A stretch of 64,000 nucleotides of DNA. Source: Janthinobacterium sp. SUN073 (GTDB taxonomy: Bacteria; Pseudomonadota; Gammaproteobacteria; Burkholderiales; Burkholderiaceae_D). Positions 26,957 through 38,449 of the stretch are shown piece by piece. Under the pieces are notes generated by a model. It was not told where the DNA came from and ran no database searches. It saw nothing but the letters and a program-made list of their open reading frames with translations. The DNA lies in assembly GCF_030397665.1 (NCBI RefSeq), contig NZ_JAPUBT010000002.1:281383-345382 (forward strand), given 5' to 3'. Position 1 is the stretch's first letter. Every line of letters begins with the position of its first letter. A program made the translations under genes and the position numbers.

Positions 26957-28114
26957 TTACTTGGCCTTTGGCAAGGAATCGGCCAGATCCACCCAGCTTT
27001 GCGGCTGCGGCTTGCCCCGCTCGCGCACGCCGAAGAAGGAGACCACTTGCGTGCCGTCGTTGTCGAAGAACTCGACGGAAGTGACGCCGCCGCGCTTGAC
27101 GACCCAGCCGCTGCGCAGGGTCGTGTCGCGGATGTGCAGGTTGAAATCCGGGTCCAGCACGTTGAAGAAACCGCCGGCGGCCATGGTTTTTTCGATCTTG
27201 CCGCTGTAGATCTGCGTCAAGCCTTCATTGCCCAGGAACACCATGATGGCGACCTTGTCCTTGGCCGCGTTTTCCAGCAGGGTGCGCAGCGCCGCTGGCG
27301 TCACGCGCTCGACCACGCCGGCCGGCGCCAGGCGCAGGGCCTGTTCGCGCGACAGGTGGAATTCGCGCATGATTTGCGCAAACTGGTGCACGTCCGTCAT
27401 GTCTTTCCAGGCCAGCTGGAATTCCTTGACGTCGATCTCGGCATCCGGCTTTTCCGCCGCTTTCGGCGCCACGGCCAGCACGTTCAGCTCCACGCTTTGC
27501 TGGGGCAGGCGGAAGGTGGCCACCAATTTATCGTACACGGCCACGCCCGGTTCGTTGCGCAGGTAGATCTTGTGCACGGCCGTGCCGTTGGCGTCAAAAA
27601 ACTGCAGGCTGCGCGTCGGCTTGCCATCGCGGCCCGCCTGTTCCACGGCAAATGCGTATTTCCAGTTTTCAAAGTGGAAACGCAGGTCGATCTGGCCGCC
27701 CAGGTAGCCGCCGGCGATATTGCGCTGGCGCGCTTCCGTTTCCGGATCCTGCTTGGCGTCGGCCTGTTCCGACTTGTCGCCCGCCTGCTTGAACTTGCTG
27801 GCAACGCCCGTCGTTTCGATCACGCCATTTTCATTGCGCGTGATCGCTTGCACGATGCCCAGGTCCAGCGCGGCGCGCATGATTTCACGCGGCTGGTTGC
27901 CATCGGCCTGCAAGCGCGTCACGCCCTTGCCGAGGTTGGTTGCCAGCAATTGCGCTTCCGACGTACCCAGCGCGCGTGCCGCGTCGCGGATCTGCAGCTT
28001 GGGCTGCTCCGTGCGCAAGGTGGACCAGCGTTCCGCCAGGGTGGCTGGGGCCGCGGTTGCGTTTGCAATCAGCAGGCTGCCTAGCAGGGATAGAACGAGT
28101 TTGGATAACTTCAT
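26957..28114 (-). CDS. Exported HemS/ChuS-like heme-binding protein
   Basis: A 385-residue protein with two HemS-type repeats. The heme-ligand histidine of ChuS lies in TDVHQF; here DMTDVHQFAQIM is conserved (His243). The partner arginine lies in IDLRFHFENW (Arg145). Other family stretches are RSLQFFDANGTAVHKIYL, MVFLGNEGLTQIYSGKIEK and SVEFFDNDGTQV. Unlike known cytoplasmic HemS proteins it begins with a signal peptide (KLVLSLLGSLLIANATAAP), so it should act in the periplasm. A lysine/glutamate-rich insert lies at 107-130. It follows the TonB-dependent receptor by about 60 bases and is surely in its operon. Confidence 0.85.
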   Translation of the reverse strand: MKLSKLVLSLLGSLLIANATAAPATLAERWSTLRTEQPKLQIRDAARALGTSEAQLLATNLGKGVTRLQADGNQPREIMRAALDLGIVQAITRNENGVIETTGVASKFKQAGDKSEQADAKQDPETEARQRNIAGGYLGGQIDLRFHFENWKYAFAVEQAGRDGKPTRSLQFFDANGTAVHKIYLRNEPGVAVYDKLVATFRLPQQSVELNVLAVAPKAAEKPDAEIDVKEFQLAWKDMTDVHQFAQIMREFHLSREQALRLAPAGVVERVTPAALRTLLENAAKDKVAIMVFLGNEGLTQIYSGKIEKTMAAGGFFNVLDPDFNLHIRDTTLRSGWVVKRGGVTSVEFFDNDGTQVVSFFGVRERGKPQPQSWVDLADSLPKAK

Positions 28115-28175
28115 AGAGAGACCATTCAATCAAACATGGAAAATAAGAGGGGCAAGCACCCCTCCCCGGTAAAAA

Positions 28176-30536
28176 TCAGAAATTGACGCTGAGGCTGGCG
28201 GCGACGTTGCGGCCAGGCTTGGCGTAGCGCTCGATCTCGGCGCGGCTGGCGGCCGTGGTGCCGGCGGACAGGCTGCGCGAAGCGGCGTAATCCCAGTACT
28301 TGCGATCCGTCAAGTTGTACACGCCGACGACGATCTTGGCGTTCTTGTGTACGTTCCAGTAGGTCGACAGGTCGAAGGTGGTGTACGACGGCACCTTGAA
28401 GAGCGGCGCGGTCCCGCCCATCAGCAAATCGTTCGGCGCCTGTTTCTCGCCGGCATGCAGCGCCGTCAGTTCCAGGCCGAACAACTTGTTCGTATGGTCA
28501 TAGCCGAAGGTCAGCGCCGTCTTGGCCGGCGCCACCGAGGCCAGGCCGCCGCTCTCGCCCGTCAGGGTATTGAAGGAGCGGCCCTTGGCCACGCCCGTGG
28601 CCAGGTCGACGCGGTAGCCCTGCATGGCCGGCGACCAGGCGCCCAGCTCCGCGCGCAGGCTCAGCTCGGCGCCCCAGGTGCGCGCATTGCCGATGTTTTC
28701 GGGACGGTACAAGCCCTGGGTGATGGTGGGATAGTTGACCGGATCATCTTCCTGCATCACATACTCGATCATGCCCTTGTATTCCGTCTGGTAGACGGAG
28801 GCATGCATGCTCAAGCCCTTGGCGACATCGCCCTTCAAGCCCAGCTCGTAGGCCTTGCTGGTTTCCTTGCGTAAATTGGCATTGCCCAGGATGGCATAGC
28901 CATTCGTGCTCGTGTAGCTGAAGGAATCGTAGGTGCCCGTGCGCTCGACTGGCGTCGGCAAGCGCGTGCCGCGGGTAAAGGTGGCATAAGCATTGATTTG
29001 CGGCAGTACTTCCACGGACAGGCTCAGGCTCGGCGTGAAGTAGGTGTCGCTGTCCTTGCGCACTTCCTTGGCCGCATTCGGCACGGCGATCACATAGTTT
29101 TGCAGGTTTTTCGGCTCATTCTTGCGGTAGTCGGCGCGCAAGCCCGGCGTCAGGACCGCCTTCTTGCCGGCCACATTGAAACTGTAGTCGTCGCGCACAT
29201 ACAGCGCCAGCTTGGTGCTGTCCATGTCGGCCATGCGGTTCTTGCGCGTGATCTCGTGCGCGCCCGTGGCGACCGCCGTACGGTCCTCCATCCAGGGACG
29301 GCGCGATTTGGCCTGCTCCAGCTGCACGCCATACAGCAGTGCGTTGTCGGCGTTGAGCTGCTTGAAGGCTTCCGACGTCAGGCCGATGCTGTCATTCTTG
29401 AAGCTGGTGTCGATGGCGCGCTGGAAGTTGCCGCGGTAGGTATAGCGTCCCTTGCTCTTGTCGTCGATCTTCGCGTTCTGCAGATAGACTTTCGAGGTCA
29501 GGCGATCGAACAGGGCGAAATCTTTCAGCACCACGTCGTGGCCCAGGCTGACGCGGGTACGCTTGGTGGTGGAATCCTGCTGCACGCCGTCCGGATACAG
29601 GGCGCTGACCTTGTTGCGCAGATCGCGCTTGTTCTTGCGCTCGAACATGTCGACCGTCAAGTCCAGCTTTTGTTCGCCCGGCAAGGCCCATACCAGCTTC
29701 GACAGCAAGGCGTTCGAATGCCAGTCGTCCGGGTTGACGGGCGCGCTGCCACGGCTATCGAGCTGCTCGCCGTCGCGGTGCACGTACACGGCCAGGCCTT
29801 GCAGACTGGCGCCGATCCTGGCGGCGCCCGTCAGGGTGTGCGCATTGCTGCGGTCCACCGTGGCGCGGCCGTATTTATACGCCACGTAATGGTCCACCCC
29901 GTCGCCCAGGTAATCCTCGGGCGACTTGGTGATGAAAGCCACGCCGCCGCCCAGGCCGGGATTGGCGCCGCTGACGGCCGTCGTGCCCGAATCGATGCGC
30001 ACTTCGCGGAAAGTTTCCGGATCAAAATAATCGCGGCCCATGCCGAAGGCGTTCATGTTACTGCTGTCCGGCTTGGGTGCCGCGTCGGGCAGGGAAATGC
30101 CGTCGAGTTCCAGGCTGACCCGGTTGCCTTCCAGGCCGCGGATGTTGTAACCGGTATTGCCCGCGCCATCCCACATGCCGCCGCCGCCCGAGGCCGCCAT
30201 TGACGTGCTGATCAGCGGCTGATAGCGCACGACACCGGCCATGTCCGTCACGTTGCGGCGTTCCAGGTCGTCGCTGCGGATCACCGTCTTGGTGCCCGCG
30301 CGGCGCTCGTAATCCTGTTTGGCGTTCACGACGATTTCCGGGAAGACAGGCAGCTTGGCCGGTTCCTGCGCGGCCGTGCCCGCATTGATGGCGGCGTTTT
30401 GCGCGGCCACGGGCAGCAGCGGCGCAGCGAACAGGCCCAGCAAAGTGGCGCGCAGCATCAGGTTATGGCGGCGGACAGGCAGGTGAGCTGGGGATACGAC
30501 GGGTGCAGCGAGGCGCTGCGTAGGCACAGTAGTCAT
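28176..30536 (-). CDS. TonB-dependent heme/hemoglobin-type outer-membrane receptor
   Basis: A 786-residue protein: long N-terminal signal region (LMLRATLLGLFAAPLLPVAAQ), plug domain at about 65-190 (IVVNAKQDYERRAGTKTVIRSDDLERRNVTDMAGVVRYQP, YNIRGLEGNRVSLELDGI) and a 22-strand-type barrel ending SVNF. The region GVYNLTDRKYWDYAASRSL is typical of the hemoglobin/transferrin/lactoferrin receptor family. With the HemS-like gene downstream and a Fur-box-like site upstream it is most likely a heme importer. No heme ABC transporter is present in the window. Confidence 0.88.
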   Translation of the reverse strand: MTTVPTQRLAAPVVSPAHLPVRRHNLMLRATLLGLFAAPLLPVAAQNAAINAGTAAQEPAKLPVFPEIVVNAKQDYERRAGTKTVIRSDDLERRNVTDMAGVVRYQPLISTSMAASGGGGMWDGAGNTGYNIRGLEGNRVSLELDGISLPDAAPKPDSSNMNAFGMGRDYFDPETFREVRIDSGTTAVSGANPGLGGGVAFITKSPEDYLGDGVDHYVAYKYGRATVDRSNAHTLTGAARIGASLQGLAVYVHRDGEQLDSRGSAPVNPDDWHSNALLSKLVWALPGEQKLDLTVDMFERKNKRDLRNKVSALYPDGVQQDSTTKRTRVSLGHDVVLKDFALFDRLTSKVYLQNAKIDDKSKGRYTYRGNFQRAIDTSFKNDSIGLTSEAFKQLNADNALLYGVQLEQAKSRRPWMEDRTAVATGAHEITRKNRMADMDSTKLALYVRDDYSFNVAGKKAVLTPGLRADYRKNEPKNLQNYVIAVPNAAKEVRKDSDTYFTPSLSLSVEVLPQINAYATFTRGTRLPTPVERTGTYDSFSYTSTNGYAILGNANLRKETSKAYELGLKGDVAKGLSMHASVYQTEYKGMIEYVMQEDDPVNYPTITQGLYRPENIGNARTWGAELSLRAELGAWSPAMQGYRVDLATGVAKGRSFNTLTGESGGLASVAPAKTALTFGYDHTNKLFGLELTALHAGEKQAPNDLLMGGTAPLFKVPSYTTFDLSTYWNVHKNAKIVVGVYNLTDRKYWDYAASRSLSAGTTAASRAEIERYAKPGRNVAASLSVNF

Positions 30537-30600
30537 GATGATCCGGTGGAAGAGTAAAGGCTGGCTCTTGAACCCGGATCGATAACGAAAGTGTTAACGA

Positions 30601-30663
30601 TGTATAAGGAAAGTTTGCTGGCGAAAACAATACTGTAACACGAATCATTCTCATTTGAGAATG
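30601..30663 (-). promoter_or_regulatory. Fur-box-like site and promoter of the heme operon
   Basis: CATTCTC (30646-30652) and GAGAATG (30657-30663) form a perfect inverted repeat; on the minus strand the site reads AAATGAGAATGATTCG, a good Fur-box core. Downstream, toward the receptor gene, are a candidate -35 (TTGTTT, 30630-30625) and -10 (TATACA, 30606-30601) with an 18-base spacer. Iron-dependent repression is inferred. Confidence 0.65.
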
Positions 30664-30701
30664 GCAAAGTGGTCTAGACAGATGTTATTTCGCAACAGTT
30701 A

Positions 30702-30730
30702 TAAAAAATGCCAGCCACGATGGCTGGCAT
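30702..30730 (-). terminator. Rho-independent terminator after tadA
   Basis: ATGCCAGCCA (30708-30717) pairs perfectly with TGGCTGGCAT (30721-30730) around a 3-base loop; on the minus strand a run of six T follows (30708-30703). It starts 2 bases after the tadA stop. Confidence 0.9.
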
Positions 30731-30732
30731 GG

Positions 30733-31681
<949 letters not shown>

Positions 31682-31690
31682 ATTGTTTTG

Positions 31691-32326
31691 TTAAGGTATT
31701 TGCAGGAGTTTATGGGTTTGCAGGCTCAGCTTCCACTTCGGGTTGCTTTTGCACGTCTCGATGGCCAGCTGCATGTTGTGCGCGGCCAGGGGGCCGTCCA
31801 TCGCCTGCACGAAGAAGTTCTCGAAGTCCAGTTGTTCGTAGGCGGCCAGGTCTTGCTGGAACTGGGGAATGACCACCTTGATTTCATTGCCTTTGTGTAC
31901 GACCAGTGTCGAACCCATCTTCGGGCTGACGCAGATCCAGTCCACGCCAGGCGGCACGGGCAAGGTGCCGTTGGTTTCGATGGCGATGGTGAAGCCCACC
32001 GCGTGCATGGCGTCGATCAGGGCGGCATCGAGCTGCAGCAGTGGTTCGCCGCCCGTAAACACCACGTATTTGCTGGGCGCGTAGCTGGCCGGCCACAGGC
32101 TGTCGATCAGCGCGGCCAGTTCCTCGGGCGTCTTGAACTTGCCGCCCCGTTCGCCATCGGTGCCGACGAAATCCGTGTCGCAGAACTGGCACACGGCCGT
32201 GGCGCGGTCGCTTTCGCGGCCTGTCCACAGGTTGCAGCCGGAAAAGCGGCAAAACACGGCCGGACGGCCCGCGTGCGCACCTTCGCCCTGCAGGGTATAA
32301 AAAATCTCTTTGATGCTATAAGTCAC
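31691..32326 (-). CDS. queE: 7-carboxy-7-deazaguanine synthase QueE
   Basis: A 211-residue radical-SAM enzyme that makes 7-carboxy-7-deazaguanine from the QueD product. The cluster motif is the long CX14CX2C form (Cys of CNLW..., then CQFC), as in Burkholderia QueE, not the short CX3CX2C. YTLQGEGAHAGRPAVF, VVFTGGEPLLQ and SPKMGS are family marks. It starts with GTG at 32326 behind AGGAAATACA; the same frame stays open far upstream to 33151 but that part is antisense to the kinase gene and is rejected. Confidence 0.93.
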   Translation of the reverse strand: MTYSIKEIFYTLQGEGAHAGRPAVFCRFSGCNLWTGRESDRATAVCQFCDTDFVGTDGERGGKFKTPEELAALIDSLWPASYAPSKYVVFTGGEPLLQLDAALIDAMHAVGFTIAIETNGTLPVPPGVDWICVSPKMGSTLVVHKGNEIKVVIPQFQQDLAAYEQLDFENFFVQAMDGPLAAHNMQLAIETCKSNPKWKLSLQTHKLLQIP

Positions 32327-32615
32327 TGTATTTCCTAAGAGCTGGCTGGCGTCCTCGCGCAGGGCGACCGCAGCGATGCCCGCGCACAGCGCCGGAACCG
32401 CAAATGCCGATTGACAACCCTCTATTATATGTCGCCGCGACACTTCCCGTGCAAATGCCGTGGCCGCCACCTGGCGCCGCGGTGTCAACGGGCAAGAAAG
32501 CCACAGCGGCAGGCATAACTGCGTAGCTTTTGCGTTTAGACAATATAAATAGCCCAAAGTTAATATATTTTCTGTAAGAACATTGCTTGTCGGAAAACAT
32601 TTAGGGAGCAAGGAC

Positions 32616-33506
32616 ATGCTGCAACGCTGGATACGCCTGCCGTACCGCCTGAGCATTCTGGCCTGCCTGACGGCCGGCGCAATCACTTCCGTGCACACCG
32701 TGCCGATGCTGCCGGCAGACACACCCGCCACCTTGATGGCGGCATGTGACATCCTGCTGGGCGCGCTGACCCTGTTGCTGTGGCGCCAGCACCGCCTGGC
32801 GCTGCGCATGGAGGCGCTGGAACAGCTGCGCGCCGACGCCGAGCAGACGCGCCTGGCCAGCGGACAGCGCAAGGCGCGCGAACAGGAACGCCTGCGCATC
32901 GGGCGCGATATCCACGACGACCTTGGCCAGCATTTGCTGACCCTGAAAATCGACCTGTCCATGCTACAGGCCAGCACGCATGGCGCGACGCCCCAGTTGG
33001 CGCGGCAACTGGCCGTGATGGCGCGTAATGTCGACCTCAGCATCGCGGCGCTGCGCCGCGTCATCCACGACCTGCGCCCGCCCGCCCTCGATGCCGGCCT
33101 GCAAGCGGCGTGCGACGGTTTGCTGGCGGACTTCCAGCGCAGCACGGGCATCGAATGCCGCTGCGATTACCGGCTCGACGCCGCCGCCGGCAGCGCGCAC
33201 GGCCCCCTGCTGTACCACGCGCTGCAGGAAGCGCTGGCCAATATCGCCCGCCATGCGCACGCCACGCATGTCCAGCTGTGCCTGCAACAGGCGGGCGACA
33301 CCCTCGCCTGCCGCATCAGCGACGACGGCATCGGGCTGTCGGGTTCGCCGCCGCGCCTCGGTTGTGGCCTGTCCGGCATGCATGAGCGCGTGGCCGCCGC
33401 CGGCGGCAGCCTGCACATCGCCAGCCACAGCGGCGCCGGCACCACCTTGCACCTGTCGCTGCCCCTGCCGAGCTGCCACCACGATGAAGCGATGGTGCAT
33501 CGCTGA
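32616..33506 (+). CDS. Orphan sensor histidine kinase (NarL-type, HisKA_3)
   Basis: A 296-residue membrane kinase: two N-terminal hydrophobic segments (LSILACLTAGAITSVHTVPML; LMAACDILLGALTLLLW) with almost no periplasmic loop, a coiled linker, the phosphoacceptor box QERLRIGRDIHDDLGQHLLTLKIDLS, and an HATPase domain (HALQEALANIARHAHATHV, ISDDGIGL, GLSGMHERVAAAGGSL). No response regulator gene is adjacent; a diguanylate cyclase gene follows. AT-rich DNA at 32540-32580 likely holds the promoter. Confidence 0.88.
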   Translation: MLQRWIRLPYRLSILACLTAGAITSVHTVPMLPADTPATLMAACDILLGALTLLLWRQHRLALRMEALEQLRADAEQTRLASGQRKAREQERLRIGRDIHDDLGQHLLTLKIDLSMLQASTHGATPQLARQLAVMARNVDLSIAALRRVIHDLRPPALDAGLQAACDGLLADFQRSTGIECRCDYRLDAAAGSAHGPLLYHALQEALANIARHAHATHVQLCLQQAGDTLACRISDDGIGLSGSPPRLGCGLSGMHERVAAAGGSLHIASHSGAGTTLHLSLPLPSCHHDEAMVHR

Positions 33507-33599
33507 AAATATTGCTCTATATCAACACCATCGCTACTCCACGCTGCATCATGGCCAAGGAGCCAGCTCCCCCCATTCACGCCCAGGAAGGATGCTTAC

Positions 33600-34586
33600 A
33601 TGCCGGATAGCCATGCACATGCCAGCGCATCGCCCTGCGATGCAGCCCAGGGTTTCGCCGTCAAGATGATGGAATTGCTGGTGGTGCCCACCTTTGTCCT
33701 CGATGTGCATGGGCGGGTGATGATCTGGAACCGCGCCTGCGAGCAGTTGACGGGCGTGCCGGCGGCCGAAGTACTGGGCACGTGCGAGCCGGGCCGCTGC
33801 TTTTACAATGACGAGCGCCCCACCCTGGCCGACCTGCTGCTGGCCGGACGCGGCGGCGACATGCGCGCGCTGCATGCCCAGCAGCAATACCGCAGCAGCA
33901 CGGGCAGCAACCTGTGTGCGGAAAACTGGTGCGACATGCCGCGCACGGGGCGGCGCCGCTACCTGGCCGTCGATGCCAGCCCCATCCACGGCAATGTGGG
34001 TGAACTGGTGGCCGTGGTGGAAACCCTGCGCGACATGACCGATGAAAAGCGCGCGCAGGTGGAACTGCAACGCCTGGCCACGCGCGATGGCTTGACGGGG
34101 CTGGCGAACCGGCGCTGCTTCGACGACACCATCCTGGCCGAATGGCAGCGCGCCCAGCGGCAGGGCCAGCCCCTGTCGCTGCTGATGGTCGATGTCGACA
34201 ATTTCAAGGAATACAACGACAGCCACGGCCACCAGGGCGGCGACCTGTGCCTGCGCAAGGTGGCCGGCGCCGTGGCCAGCGAAATGCGCGTAAACGACAT
34301 GGTGGCCCGCTATGGCGGCGAAGAGTTTGCCGTCATCCTGCCGAACCAGTCGCTCAAGGGCGCGGCCATCGTGGCCGAACGCATCCGTCAGCGCGTGGAG
34401 CGGCTGCAACTGCCGCGCAAGCGTCCCGACGGCGCCTGCGTCACCGTCAGCATCGGCGCCGCCACGGCCCTGCCCGGCCCCGGCACGGAACTGGGGCAGC
34501 TGATCCATACGGCCGACTGTGCCCTGTACCGCGCCAAGCACCTGGGCCGCAACCGCATCAGTCTGCCGGAAACGACGCTGACATAA
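33600..34586 (+). CDS. PAS-GGDEF diguanylate cyclase
   Basis: A 328-residue soluble protein: PAS domain at about 22-146 (VVPTFVLDVHGRVMIWNRACEQLTGVPAAEVLG), then a GGDEF domain from about 158. The active-site motif is YGGEEF (239-243), an accepted functional variant, and an inhibitory I-site RVND (230-233) lies five residues upstream. It should make c-di-GMP under feedback control. The PAS part has cysteines (CEPGRC, NLCAENWC) that could bind a cofactor or sense redox; this is speculative. Confidence 0.9.
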   Translation: MPDSHAHASASPCDAAQGFAVKMMELLVVPTFVLDVHGRVMIWNRACEQLTGVPAAEVLGTCEPGRCFYNDERPTLADLLLAGRGGDMRALHAQQQYRSSTGSNLCAENWCDMPRTGRRRYLAVDASPIHGNVGELVAVVETLRDMTDEKRAQVELQRLATRDGLTGLANRRCFDDTILAEWQRAQRQGQPLSLLMVDVDNFKEYNDSHGHQGGDLCLRKVAGAVASEMRVNDMVARYGGEEFAVILPNQSLKGAAIVAERIRQRVERLQLPRKRPDGACVTVSIGAATALPGPGTELGQLIHTADCALYRAKHLGRNRISLPETTLT

Positions 34587-34610
34587 GGACTACTGGCAGC
34601 ACGAAGCACG

Positions 34611-34629
34611 ACCAAATTTGGTGTATATT
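34611..34629 (+). promoter_or_regulatory. Palindrome next to -10 of the toxin-antitoxin operon
   Basis: ACCAAATTTGGT (34611-34622) is a perfect 12-base palindrome directly upstream of a TATATT -10 candidate (34624-34629), about 35 bases before the antitoxin ATG. It is the natural operator candidate for autoregulation by the Phd-type antitoxin. Confidence 0.6.
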
Positions 34630-34663
34630 TAGTCCTGTTACATTTTTTCCATTCGGAGCCGCC

Positions 34664-34951
34664 ATGGACCTCAAGGAACGCATCAAGCCGATTTCCTACC
34701 TCAAGGCCAATACCACGGACATCGTCAACAGCTTTGACGCGGGCCAGGACGAACCCATCATCATCACGCAAAATGGTGAAGCGAAGATGGTGGTGCTGTC
34801 CATGCATGCGTATCAGGAAGGCAAGCGGCAAGCGCGGCACATGCAGGAACAGCACGCGTTCATGAAGCTGATCGCCATGGGCAACCAGGAAATCGCGCGC
34901 GGCGACGTGATTGCCGAAGAAGACTTCCTGGCCAGCCTCGACAAGGGCTGA
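34664..34951 (+). CDS. Type II antitoxin, Phd/YefM family
   Basis: A 95-residue protein with the Phd/YefM N-terminal DNA-binding fold (IKPISYLKANTTDIVN, then EPIIITQNGEAKMVVLSMHAYQE) and a C-terminal acidic tail that would wrap the toxin. An antitoxin of this family usually represses its own operon. The toxin gene begins 1 base after its stop. Confidence 0.9.
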   Translation: MDLKERIKPISYLKANTTDIVNSFDAGQDEPIIITQNGEAKMVVLSMHAYQEGKRQARHMQEQHAFMKLIAMGNQEIARGDVIAEEDFLASLDKG

Positions 34952-34952
34952 C

Positions 34953-35285
34953 GTGGCGCGCATCGTCGTGCTGAAAAGCGCCGAGGCCGATTTCAGGGAA
35001 TTGCGCAGCGACTTCAAGGCGCGCCACACGGCCGCTGCCCATGCACAGTTCCTGTCCGCTTTCCGGCAATTATTCTCTGATCTCAAGACCTTTCCCGACA
35101 GCGGGGCCCCCATCGAGGCCGCCCGCGAAATCGGCATGGATGTGCGGCAACGTCTGTGCGCTGAGATCCGCGTCATATACCACCATGACGCCGCGCACGA
35201 TGCCGTGTATATCCGCATGTTCCTGCCCACCAAACGCGACTTCCTGGCCCACCTGACGGCACGCATCCTGCGGCCCGATTTTTAA
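34953..35285 (+). CDS. Type II toxin, RelE/ParE family
   Basis: A 110-residue basic protein starting from GTG one base after the antitoxin stop. It shows the RelE/ParE layout: IVVLKSAEADFRELRSDFKAR, LFSDLKTFPDSGAPI, and the C-terminal EIRVIYHHDAAHDAVYIRMFLPTKRDF. Whether it cuts mRNA (RelE) or blocks gyrase (ParE) cannot be told from sequence alone. Confidence 0.87.
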   Translation: MARIVVLKSAEADFRELRSDFKARHTAAAHAQFLSAFRQLFSDLKTFPDSGAPIEAAREIGMDVRQRLCAEIRVIYHHDAAHDAVYIRMFLPTKRDFLAHLTARILRPDF

Positions 35286-35387
35286 TTTGTCCCGTGGCCG
35301 CCGTTCAAAAGTCCCTATGCACGGCGGCACGAATATTCTATGCTGCGGCGTTGCACTTTCCACATTCCAAGAAAAGAAGGAGCCCCC

Positions 35388-38264
<2,877 letters not shown>

Positions 38265-38272
38265 GTTTGTGC

Positions 38273-38317
38273 CAGATCAACCTCATCCGACGCAGCTTGC
38301 CGGATGAGGTTGATCTG
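38273..38317 (+). terminator. 17-bp perfect hairpin after the M16 gene
   Basis: CAGATCAACCTCATCCG (38273-38289) pairs perfectly with CGGATGAGGTTGATCTG (38301-38317) around an 11-base loop, starting 9 bases after the M16 stop. No T-run follows, so it could be a Rho-type or processing hairpin rather than an intrinsic terminator. Confidence 0.6.
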
Positions 38318-38449
38318 TGCTTCGGCGCGGCCAAACCCGCCTTCAGTCCGCCAATCCCGGCCTTGGTCGGAAAGTATCATCTTGGCAATCTGGTTATCTG
38401 CATACTGTTTTTCGACTCTTCCCGAGTGAAAACCATGACAAGGATATCC

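Noticed and set aside
31691-33151. A 486-codon open frame extending far upstream of QueE
   Set aside because: The queE family starts at MTYSIKE-like sequence; a GTG at 32326 with a good ribosome site fits. The rest runs antisense through the histidine kinase gene and has poor protein character.
33507-33599. A response regulator partner for the orphan kinase
   Set aside because: The 93-base gap contains no gene, and the next gene is a GGDEF protein without receiver domain.
38267-38449. N-terminal extension of the M28 peptidase from 38267
   Set aside because: It would translate the perfect hairpin and place 61 residues before a normal signal peptide; the ATG at 38450 has its own ribosome site.
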